DNA of 64,000 nucleotides from DATCJA01 sp963814955 (lineage in GTDB: Bacteria; Acidobacteriota; Vicinamibacteria; Vicinamibacterales; UBA2999): positions 744,001 through 808,000 of the forward strand of contig CAWFEX010000008.1 of the NCBI GenBank assembly GCA_963814955.1, read 5' to 3'. Numbering within the stretch: position 1 is the first letter of the stretch; every line of letters starts with the position of its first letter. The translations under genes and the position numbers were made by a program. The notes below the pieces were generated by a model. The model was not told the DNA's origin, made no database searches, and was given only the letters and a program-made list of their open reading frames with translations. This document shows, piece after piece, positions 37,032 through 44,359 of this stretch.

Positions 37032-37862
37032 ATGACGAGTATCACGCGTCGGGACCTTCTCAAGAGTGCAACGGCAGTCGCGGCGGCCGACGCTTTTGTT
37101 GCGGGCGCGGCTTTCGCTCCGACGGAAGTCCTGGCGCAGCCGAAACCGGGCGCGAGGGTGGATGGCGTCAAGGCGCTCGTCTACGATGTGTTCGGCACCT
37201 GCGTCGACTGGCGGAACGGGGTCGCGCGCGACGCCGAACGTATTTTGAAGCCGCTTGGCTACACGATCGATTGGCTCGCGTTTGCCGATGCCTGGCGCGC
37301 GCTCTATCAACCGAGCATGGAAGAAGTCCGATCCGGCCGCCAGCCGTTCGTCAAGCTCGACGTGCTGCACCGGCGCATGCTCGACCAGATCAGACCGAAG
37401 TTTGGTCTGGAGAAGCTCGACAACAAGGTCGCCGACGATCTCAATCTGGCCTGGCATCGCCTCGATGCGTGGCCCGACATCGTGCCCGGCTTCGTGCGGC
37501 TGAAGCGCAAATTCATGTTGGCGCCGTGCTCGAACGGCAACATTGCGCTGATGGTCGACATCGCGCGGCGGAACAATATCCCGTGGGACGCCATTCTGGG
37601 CTCCGAAATCGCGCGCGACTTCAAGCCGAAGCCGGCCGTCTATCTGATGACCGCGGCCGCGCTGAACTTGCAGCCAAACGAGGTGATGATGGTCGCCGCT
37701 CACAGCGACGATTTGCGCAGTGCTGCATCGAATGGGCTTCGCACGGCCCATGTCGCAAGGCCCGGAGAGAATGGACCGGGAACCGGAGAATCAGCTCCGC
37801 GGGTACCCGTCGATTTCGCCGCAAAGAGCATGGAGGACCTGGCCAGCCAGCTTGGAGTGTGA
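37032..37862 (+). CDS. Tat-exported haloacid-dehalogenase-type (HAD) hydrolase
   Basis: 276 residues. GGAGG precedes ATG 37032. The N-terminus TSITRRDLLKSATAVAAA is a twin-arginine signal (TRRDLL, then Ala-rich h-region, cleavage after VLAQ). The HAD core is of the L-2-haloacid dehalogenase type II class: VYDVFGTCVDW (nucleophile D52), PCSNGNIALM (motif II), KPKPAVYLM (Lys) and MMVAAHSDDLRSAASNG (acidic motif). Cytosolic haloacid dehalogenases usually lack any signal, so export of a folded HAD enzyme to the periplasm is notable. Substrate unknown. Confidence 0.88.
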   Translation: MTSITRRDLLKSATAVAAADAFVAGAAFAPTEVLAQPKPGARVDGVKALVYDVFGTCVDWRNGVARDAERILKPLGYTIDWLAFADAWRALYQPSMEEVRSGRQPFVKLDVLHRRMLDQIRPKFGLEKLDNKVADDLNLAWHRLDAWPDIVPGFVRLKRKFMLAPCSNGNIALMVDIARRNNIPWDAILGSEIARDFKPKPAVYLMTAAALNLQPNEVMMVAAHSDDLRSAASNGLRTAHVARPGENGPGTGESAPRVPVDFAAKSMEDLASQLGV

Positions 37863-37870
37863 GCGACCAA

Positions 37871-38357
37871 TCATTCCTCTTGTTCATACTCACCGGTTGC
37901 GTAGTCATATGACGCACGAACCAGGTTCCAGATCACTTCCAGCTCCTCTTCATTTCTTGGTCCCCATACCATCATCGTGCGGCTGATCGGATGGGGTTCG
38001 CCCCACCCCTTCACCAGAACTTCCTCGGTACAACGCCCGTGGAAGGGTCATGTGCAGACTGCCGTCGTGCGCGGGATGCAGGTGCGCAAATTCCCGACCC
38101 CGTTGGAAAGCGCCATCGGGCCCGCGCGCCAACGCCTCGTCGAGGTGAAAGGCGCGCGCGCCTGGAACCGACACCAGGCTCTTGCCCACGCTCACGCCAG
38201 GAAGCGACTGGGCGCGCATGAACAACTGCTCTTGCATGTGCGGCGGGGCGATCTGAGAGACCTGCTTGTGTGGCTCGGGATGTTCTCGAGACGGACGGGT
38301 CGTGTCGGGTTTTGGCCCCAACCGCTGCGGGATCTCAAAGCGTATCCGCTGTTTCAT
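37871..38357 (-). CDS. DUF5519 (luciferase-family) protein, frameshifted
   Basis: About 162 residues with one shift. From ATG 38357 the frame gives MKQRIRFEIPQRLGPKPDTT, APPHMQEQLFMRAQSLPGVS, SLVSVPGARAFHLDEALARG, then GREFAHLHPAHDGSLHMTLP. Near 38030 it must change frame to GWGEPHPISRTMMVWGPRNE, EELEVIWNLVRASYDYATGE and end at TGA 37871-37873. The pieces together follow the DUF5519 pattern (FHLDEALARGP, EFAHLHP..GSLH, KGWGEPHP, GPRxEEELE, SYxYA). Members occur widely and have no proven reaction. The start lacks a strong ribosome site. It lies between the convergent HAD gene and the upstream amidohydrolase gene. Confidence 0.75.
37890..37912. repeat. Right member of an imperfect 23-bp direct repeat
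   Basis: Matches 36941-36963 in 19 of 23 positions; here the sequence is the coding end of the DUF5519 gene on the minus strand. Confidence 0.35.
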
Positions 38358-38427
38358 TTGCTTCTCGTGCGTTTCGGCAGCCTCTTCGGGGAAGAAGAAA
38401 AAAGCTGGAGGCGGTGTCGCAGCGGTT

Positions 38428-39765
38428 TTACGGCTGCGCGGCTGCCGCCTTGACCTGCGCCAGGATCTTATCGAGCTCCGCCCGCTCCAACAGCCGACCA
38501 TCAGTGACCACCGCCCGAATGCGGCGAACGTTCGCGATGTCGTCGAGAGGATTCCCGTCCAGCAGCACGAGGTCGGCCAGCTTCCCTGCTGCGACGACGC
38601 CAAGCGAGTTCTCGCGCCCGAGGTAGCGTGCCGGATTGAGTGTGGCCGTCTGCAAAGCGGCCAGCGGCGTCATTCCGCCCCGCACCATGGCCGCGAGCTC
38701 GTCGTGTACGCAGAAGCCGGCAATGAGCGCGTCGCAGCCAGCGAGAATGCCGACACCCGCTGAAGCCATGTCGCGCGCCACAACCAAACCGACCTCTGCC
38801 AGGCTGTTCAGAGCGGCAAGCACTTCAGGCTTCGTGACGAAATAGCCCTGGTTCGCGGCCCACATCTCGCGCAGCGCCTTGTTGGCGTACGCGAAATGCT
38901 CGGCGCTCACACTCGAAGCTGGCGTCCCGATCACCGCCAGCTCGAACAGCGTGACCAGGGTCGGCGTCTGCCAGATCCGCCTGCGCGCCAGCATCTCGAA
39001 GAAGGGGCGACATGCCTCAGGCCGATACTGGGCGCCTCCCGAACACGCCTTCCACACCTTCCCGTCTTCCGAGAAGTGCTCGATGTTGGCCATGCCCGCG
39101 TCGATACCTTCCTCCACCGTCACCTTCAGCGGCACATGGCCGGCGAGCGGAAGGCTCTGACGGCGGGCTTCGTCGGCAATGGCAAAGAAGACGTCGCGAG
39201 GCGTGAAGTTGTGAACCTTGATCAGATCGACGCCGCGCTGTTTGAGCAGTCGCACGGCCGCTCGTCCCTCCTCTGCGTTTCGCACTCGTATTCGCAGCGG
39301 CCAGTCTCCAGGCGCATCATCGAGAATCGGTCCAGCGGCGACGATCCGAGGTCCGAGGATGCGGCCCGACGATGTGGCCTGCCGCATGTCGAGGATGTAG
39401 TCGAGGTCCGCGCCCATGTCGCGAATGCCCGTGACCCCATTCGCCACATAGAGCTGGAGCCAGGGCGCACCGCTGAACTGAACATGCGCATGCATATCCC
39501 AGAGGCCTGGAATGAGGAACTTGCCTTGACCATCCACAATCTGCGCACCGGCGGGCGGATCGCCGTTCGGGGTAACAGCGGTGATCGTGCCGCCGTTGAT
39601 CGTCACCGTGGTGTTCGGCCGGATCTGTCCAGTGGCAACGTCAACGACGTTGACGTGTGCAATGGCCACCGCTGGCGTCTGTGACCTGACGATAACAGCG
39701 CCCGTCAATATGGCTGCAATGGCGACACCGCATGCGACTCTTTGATCGACCATAAAACGCCCCAT
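38428..39765 (-). CDS. Exported amidohydrolase
   Basis: About 445 residues from ATG 39765 (or 39753). The longer in-frame ATG at 39906 would overlap the TauD gene and add Arg-rich, non-coding-looking residues. A signal-like stretch (GVAIAAILTGAVIV) leads into the amidohydrolase fold: GQGKFLIPGLWDMHAHVQFS (HxH metal motif), VTGIRDMGAD, LIKVHNFTPRDVFF (Lys), LPLAGHVPLKVTVEEGIDAG and MANIEHFSED (His), then ILAGCDALIAG, where the usual catalytic Asp is in GCDA, and SLGVVAAGKLADLVLLDGNP. It resembles exported prolidase/imidazolonepropionase-like hydrolases. It follows TauD by 17 bases. Confidence 0.86.
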   Translation of the reverse strand: MGRFMVDQRVACGVAIAAILTGAVIVRSQTPAVAIAHVNVVDVATGQIRPNTTVTINGGTITAVTPNGDPPAGAQIVDGQGKFLIPGLWDMHAHVQFSGAPWLQLYVANGVTGIRDMGADLDYILDMRQATSSGRILGPRIVAAGPILDDAPGDWPLRIRVRNAEEGRAAVRLLKQRGVDLIKVHNFTPRDVFFAIADEARRQSLPLAGHVPLKVTVEEGIDAGMANIEHFSEDGKVWKACSGGAQYRPEACRPFFEMLARRRIWQTPTLVTLFELAVIGTPASSVSAEHFAYANKALREMWAANQGYFVTKPEVLAALNSLAEVGLVVARDMASAGVGILAGCDALIAGFCVHDELAAMVRGGMTPLAALQTATLNPARYLGRENSLGVVAAGKLADLVLLDGNPLDDIANVRRIRAVVTDGRLLERAELDKILAQVKAAAAQP

Positions 39766-39782
39766 TCGGCGTCCGACGCCCG

Positions 39783-40709
39783 CTATCGCCTGATCTGCGT
39801 TCGGTGCATCACGCGACGCGCGGTGGCGTCGAAGGCGTCGCGGCGATGCATCGTGCAGCGGTTGTCCCACAGCACGAGATCGCCAACCTCCCAGTGGTGT
39901 GTCCACGTGTGAGACGTGTGCGTGGCCTCGGCCCAGATTTCGTCGAGTAGTGCCTCGGAATCGTCGAGCGGCAGCCCTTCGATGTAGGCATTGCGCCGGC
40001 GGCCAAGGTAAAGGCCCGGCCGGCCCGTCTCGGGATGTGCCAACAGGAGAGGGTGCAGCGTGCCCGGCGACGTACGCGGATCGCCGGTCGGTATCACACC
40101 CTGGCGGACATAGCCGCCGCTGTTGTAGGTGCCGTCGTGCTTCACGCGGAGCCCTGCGACACGCTGTCGCAGCCGGTCCGGGAGCTTATCCCACGCGGCA
40201 GACATCGAGCAGAAGCCGGTATCGCCACCGTGATCCGGCACTTCCAGCGCATAGAGAACGCTCGCCTTCGGCGGATCCGGCAGGTACGACATGTCCGTGT
40301 GCCACACCGCTTCACCCGCCCCGAGGCTGCCGATCGGCACGCCATGCTCGACCACGTTGGAGACCACGTAGATCTCCGGGTGCCCCTCCACGAAACGCCG
40401 CCCGCTTTCCTGGACCGGCGCCTCGTCCAGGTGGCCGAAGCGACGGCTGAAAGCCAGAAGATCCTCGTCGGTGAGCGACTGGTCCCTGAAGAGCAGGACC
40501 TGATGATCGAGCCAGGCCTGGTAAACCAGCGCGAAGGTTTCCGTATCGAGCGACCGCACGTCAACGCCCTCGACGCGCGCACCAAGCGCCGCGCCCGTCG
40601 GCAGGATACGGGGAACACCGCGATCGACATTCGACTGCTGCACCACGGTATGTACTGTATCGCTCACGGCATCTTCCACACCACCCTCAGAACCCGAGCG
40701 ACTGTCCAA
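39783..40709 (-). CDS. TauD/TfdA-family Fe(II)/2-oxoglutarate dioxygenase
   Basis: 308 residues from 40709, overlapping the end of the transporter gene by 23 bases; a GTG at 40679 just after the transporter stop is an alternative start. Iron ligands are visible: H137 and D139 in AVWHTDMSYLPDPP and H288 in RCTMHRRDAF; the 2-oxoglutarate Arg is in the C-terminal ARRVMHRTQIRR. The N-terminus has GARVEGVDVRSLD and HQVLLFRDQSLTDEDLLAF, both typical. It should hydroxylate a small acid, classically taurine or an alkylsulfonate or phenoxyacetate; the specific substrate cannot be assigned. Confidence 0.88.
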   Translation of the reverse strand: MDSRSGSEGGVEDAVSDTVHTVVQQSNVDRGVPRILPTGAALGARVEGVDVRSLDTETFALVYQAWLDHQVLLFRDQSLTDEDLLAFSRRFGHLDEAPVQESGRRFVEGHPEIYVVSNVVEHGVPIGSLGAGEAVWHTDMSYLPDPPKASVLYALEVPDHGGDTGFCSMSAAWDKLPDRLRQRVAGLRVKHDGTYNSGGYVRQGVIPTGDPRTSPGTLHPLLLAHPETGRPGLYLGRRRNAYIEGLPLDDSEALLDEIWAEATHTSHTWTHHWEVGDLVLWDNRCTMHRRDAFDATARRVMHRTQIRR

Positions 40710-42282
40710 TCGACACCGCCACGGTGACGCAGGCAGCCGCAGCCAGCGTCATCCAGAGTCCGGCCCGCGCCATGTCCTTGATCGAAAAGTAGCCGGACGC
40801 GTACGGAATCACCGTTGTCGGACCCTCGCTCACCAGAATGAACGCGAGCGATGAGGTGAAGGCGGCCGGCGCCACCGTCGCCCAGACGTCGAGGCGCAGG
40901 TCGTTGGCGAGCGCCACGAGAATCGGCACGATGATGCTGGCAGTCACCGTATTGCTCGAGAAGAGCAGATGCAGGCCCGCCACCGCGATCACGATCACGA
41001 ACGGCCGGATCAGTTCGGGAACAATCGTGATTTGTCCAAGGAGCACCCAGGCGAGCCAGCGGGCGGCGCCGCTTTCGAACACCGCAAGACCGAGCGACAG
41101 CCCGGCGACGATGAGCATGATGCCGCCCCACTCGATGTCCGTTTCGGCCTGCTTCCATGTCAGTACCCTGACGCCCGGTAAGAACAGCGCCAGCCCTCCG
41201 GCCAGCGCCACAGCTTCAACCGGCGGCTCGAAGCGTCCGCCGCTCCACGCAGCGAGCAGAGGCGTCGCCAGCCAGATGACGATCACCGTGCCGAAGATCA
41301 GCATCGTGTTGCGTTCGATCGGCCGGAGCGGTCCCAGGTCCGCGAGCTTGGCGCGGATGTCCGCAACGGTGAACGGCAGACGTTCGATTTCGGGCGGAAA
41401 GACCCACAGCAGCAGACGCCACGCCAGCGGCACCATCAGAATCGAGGCCGGCACGCCGTAGAGCATCCACCGGGTGAACGAGACGTCCACGGCCGCCAGC
41501 TGCTTGAGTTGCGCGATCGCGACGAGGTTGGCCGCCGTGCCCGCGGGTGTCGCAATGCCGCCGATGAGCGGACCGAATGCCGTCGAGATCATGATGGCGC
41601 GCCCGAAGTTGCTGCGCCCCGGCGACAGCGACGCGTCGCGCAGGAGGCCGACGCCAAGCGGAAAGAGCATGGCCGCGGCGGCCATGTCCGTGACCCACCA
41701 CGACACCGCCGTGCCGACCACGAGGATGCCGAGCAGCACGTGGTCCGTCTTCGTGCCCACCCGCAGCAGAATCTGATACACGAGACGCGTGCCGAGCCCG
41801 GAGCGCGTGAAGCCAGACGACATCATCAGCACGCCGAGAAAGAACGTGATGATGGGATCGCCGAAGCCGGCCCTGACGACCGTGCGATAGTCCGCAAGGC
41901 CGAACACGGGAATCAACACGACAATCAGCAGGGACGTGACCGCAAAGGGGAGTGTCTCGGTAACCCACAGGACAACGGCGAACGCCAGGATCGCCAGGCA
42001 TGCCTGCCCCTGCGGCGTTAGCACGATCGGCTCTCCGTCGCGCACGAGCGGTGGCGGCGAGGGCAGCAGAGAGATCGTCAGCAGGAGTCCCACCGCGGCG
42101 AACAGGACGTAGAGTCTGCGGTCTGGCGCGGCGGGAGGCGAGGTGCCAGGCGAAGCTGACGGCTGGACCGTGGTCTTCACATCCGCGGACGATTCTACAG
42201 AAGGCAGGACGCCAAGCCTACACCCCGTCAGCGAGCCTTCTTGAAGAACGCGCTGAAAAGGTCCGTCGTGACGCGATAGCAC
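40687..42282 (-). CDS. DASS/SLC13-family anion:Na+ symporter
   Basis: 531 residues. The first 50 residues are variable and a start further in is possible. About 11 transmembrane helices follow, with motifs of the divalent anion/sodium symporter family: LPFAVTSLLIVVLIPVFGLA, FFLGVLMMSSGFTRSGLG, STAFGPLIGGIATPAGTAAN and, near the end, LLFSSNTVTASIIVPILVAL plus SLAFILVSEGPTTVIPYASG. It should import dicarboxylates, sulfate or a sulfonate. The overlap with the TauD gene suggests they share a substrate, possibly a sulfonate or an organic acid used with TauD. Confidence 0.88.
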   Translation of the reverse strand: MLSRHDGPFQRVLQEGSLTGCRLGVLPSVESSADVKTTVQPSASPGTSPPAAPDRRLYVLFAAVGLLLTISLLPSPPPLVRDGEPIVLTPQGQACLAILAFAVVLWVTETLPFAVTSLLIVVLIPVFGLADYRTVVRAGFGDPIITFFLGVLMMSSGFTRSGLGTRLVYQILLRVGTKTDHVLLGILVVGTAVSWWVTDMAAAAMLFPLGVGLLRDASLSPGRSNFGRAIMISTAFGPLIGGIATPAGTAANLVAIAQLKQLAAVDVSFTRWMLYGVPASILMVPLAWRLLLWVFPPEIERLPFTVADIRAKLADLGPLRPIERNTMLIFGTVIVIWLATPLLAAWSGGRFEPPVEAVALAGGLALFLPGVRVLTWKQAETDIEWGGIMLIVAGLSLGLAVFESGAARWLAWVLLGQITIVPELIRPFVIVIAVAGLHLLFSSNTVTASIIVPILVALANDLRLDVWATVAPAAFTSSLAFILVSEGPTTVIPYASGYFSIKDMARAGLWMTLAAAACVTVAVSIGQSLGF

Positions 42283-42331
42283 TCACACGAAGGCGGGGTC
42301 GCGTCACGACGACGAGCAGTGGATTTCGAAT

Positions 42332-42601
42332 TTACAACCCGCGCAGAGCAGCGTTGAGTTCGCGTCCGAGCCGCGCGATGTTCTGACGGAGTTCCCGCAT
42401 CGCCCCGCGTTGGTGACTGGTGCAGGTTTCCACCTCGATAGCGTGTTGCGTCAATGATCGGGCGAGATCACCGTTCGGCGTTCCATTCATCGCCGCTGTG
42501 TCTCGACGGATGCCATCTGCGGCACGGCAGCCTCCCTCGACACCCGATTGCAAGTCGTCGAGATTTGCCTGAATACTCGCAAGCCGTTCTCTCCAGTCCA
42601 T
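42332..42601 (-). CDS. Possible small coiled-coil protein
   Basis: 89 codons: MDWRERLASIQANLDDLQSG and ATRSLTQHA-like helical composition, with heptad-like spacing (IQANLDDLQSGV, MRELRQNIARLGRELNAALR). GGGCGG lies directly before the ATG, which is too close for a good ribosome site. It is isolated, with no family match I recognise. It may be real, but a chance open frame is not excluded. Confidence 0.35.
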   Translation of the reverse strand: MDWRERLASIQANLDDLQSGVEGGCRAADGIRRDTAAMNGTPNGDLARSLTQHAIEVETCTSHQRGAMRELRQNIARLGRELNAALRGL

Positions 42602-42685
42602 CCGCCCAAGACCCCCGAATACAGCATACGCCCAATCATGTCTGTCGAGTGGGACACCATGTGGATAAGGTGGATAGGCACAGCC

Positions 42686-43555
42686 TTATCGACTCAACCG
42701 ATGGCTCTTGAAGAACTGCCACATGACACCTGTCGTGTCGACTTCCTTGCTCGTCCACGTATGACCGAGGCCATCGATGCGAATCATGCGGACCTCGGCG
42801 CCATCGGCGCAGCTGGAGTAGCGCATGGTGGAAATCGAACCCGGAGGGTCATCGAGGATCGCGTCTCCCCTGCACGAGTTGTGGCGCGCCCAGCCTGCGA
42901 GCGCTTCGGGAACGCTCTCCAGCCATTCGGTGCCACGGCCTGGTGCATGTCCGTCATAGGGGTTCTGCGAATCGGCCAGTCCATGGAAGGTCAGCACCGG
43001 AACCGGACGGCCGTCGCACTGTCCGGGCAGTCGAAGTCCGGAAACCGGAGCGATAGCCGCAATGAGGGAACCGAGCTGGCACCCTGCCAACGATGTCATG
43101 CGTCCACCACCCGAGAACCCGGTCATATATATCCGCGTGTCGTCGGTACACACGCGCGCCGCAACATGCGCGATCACATCACGGACGTAGGCAACGTCGT
43201 CGGCGCGGTTGTTCTGGACAGGAACATTCCATCGTGCGTCCTCGGCTTCAAGCGTTGCGACGATGAAGCGTTCGCTGGCGCTCAGCGTTTCGAGGCCGCT
43301 GTTTCTGGCCTGGCCTGCAGACGTTCCGCCACTGCCGTGCAGGTCGAGAACCAGAGGCAGGCGCAGATGACCATCGTATCCGGGCGGGACGAACAATCTG
43401 TAAACGCGCGGCCGCTGCCCCGACACGAGCTGCTGCAATGACACTCCCGATTCATGAGTCAAGTCGCAGGAGGAAACCGGGACACGATTCTGCCCATGCG
43501 CAGCCGTCGCGCTGAGCAGGACAAATCCGGTCGTAATAATGAGCGGCACGCGCAT
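42686..43555 (-). CDS. Exported polyhydroxybutyrate-depolymerase/feruloyl-esterase-like hydrolase
   Basis: 289 residues. AAGGAG, seven bases ahead, sets ATG 43555; the longer frame start at 43603 would precede the signal. Signal peptide to AAHGQ. The alpha/beta-hydrolase has oxyanion LVLDLHGSGGTS, nucleophile Ser in TGFSGGGRMTS, acid Asp in VLTFHGLADSQNPYDG and His in IDGLGHTWTS. The layout matches LpqC/PHB-depolymerase-type esterases. It should hydrolyse an ester such as a polyester or feruloyl ester outside the cytoplasm. Several Cys could make disulfides. Confidence 0.88.
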   Translation of the reverse strand: MRVPLIITTGFVLLSATAAHGQNRVPVSSCDLTHESGVSLQQLVSGQRPRVYRLFVPPGYDGHLRLPLVLDLHGSGGTSAGQARNSGLETLSASERFIVATLEAEDARWNVPVQNNRADDVAYVRDVIAHVAARVCTDDTRIYMTGFSGGGRMTSLAGCQLGSLIAAIAPVSGLRLPGQCDGRPVPVLTFHGLADSQNPYDGHAPGRGTEWLESVPEALAGWARHNSCRGDAILDDPPGSISTMRYSSCADGAEVRMIRIDGLGHTWTSKEVDTTGVMWQFFKSHRLSR

Positions 43556-43840
43556 TTCAGTTCTCCTTGACGTGCGCAGTCTGCAGCTGAAACCGAACTC
43601 CAACCGGTAGACAGCGCGTCGCGAATTCTAGCGTCATTCCAGACTCGTCCATCCACCAGGACGGCTGTGGCGCAGGAGGCTGGCATGTTCAGGCGAGCAA
43701 GGATCGATCTTTTCGTGCGCCATCCGCTGTTGTGCTTGACGCTGGCCGACGTTTCGGCGCACAGTTCCAACGTTCACGGCAGCGCGACGACCAGCAAGTG
43801 GCCGCCAGCAATTCGATCCAGGGGAAAGGTGAAAGTCGCT

Positions 43841-44029
43841 ATGCCCGCAAGCACGCAGTTTCCGAATCCCGAACCCGTCTGGCATTCACGCAATCCATTG
43901 AAAACGTGCCCCGATTGCCACAGCGAGGTCATCGTGTGGCTCGTGCAAATGCGCCAGCACGACGAATCACGCGATTACTACCGCTGCAAAGAATGCGGGA
44001 ACGAGTTCGCACTCGAACGTCCGGCGTGA
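43841..44029 (+). CDS. Small zinc-ribbon protein
   Basis: 62 residues from ATG 43841; a start at 43667 in the same frame adds residues of non-coding type. Sequence has TCPDCHSEVIVWLVQMRQHD then YRCKECGNEFAL, giving two CxxC knuckles of a zinc ribbon. It is probably a nucleic-acid or protein-binding zinc module. Isolated gene; role unknown. Confidence 0.65.
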   Translation: MPASTQFPNPEPVWHSRNPLKTCPDCHSEVIVWLVQMRQHDESRDYYRCKECGNEFALERPA

Positions 44030-44108
44030 GGCTGGGTCCTCGGACCCCGCGGCGTCTCGGACGTGAACGTCGGGCGGCATAATGTATGAAATGTCTGCGA
44101 ACCCGTGA

Positions 44109-44270
44109 GCCTTCTGCGCGGCTGGCGTGTTTTCGGAAATCCGTTTCGTTCGTCGCTTCGACCTTCCGCGCTTGAACGGCCCGTTCGAGAAGAGCGTCAC
44201 GAAGCTCAACCACGCCCCGCCGGACTTCAAGCTGAAGCTGTTCAGTTTCGATTTTCATCACGAGTATTGA
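44109..44270 (+). pseudogene. Possible C-terminal gene fragment before the glucan synthase
   Basis: A stop at 44106-44108 opens a frame that ends at TGA 44268-44270 and reads VFSEIRFVRRFDLPRLNGPF, then LNHAPPDFKLKLFSFDFHHE. The composition is balanced and protein-like, unlike the Arg/Pro-rich shadow frames around it, but no start codon or family was recognised. The rest of the 330-base gap (44030-44359) holds nothing I can identify. Confidence 0.3.
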
Positions 44271-44359
44271 AACCACGCGCACGTGCGCGTTGTAGGATCC
44301 GTGCGATGCCTCTGATGCTGTCGAAATGGGGTGAATCAACGCAGCCGCAGCATTAGCTC

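Noticed and set aside
37950..38603. 217-codon minus-strand frame taken as a gene of its own
   Set aside because: Only its middle is real (DUF5519). Its first third is antisense-type text out of frame with the amidohydrolase gene, and its last residues follow a frameshift.
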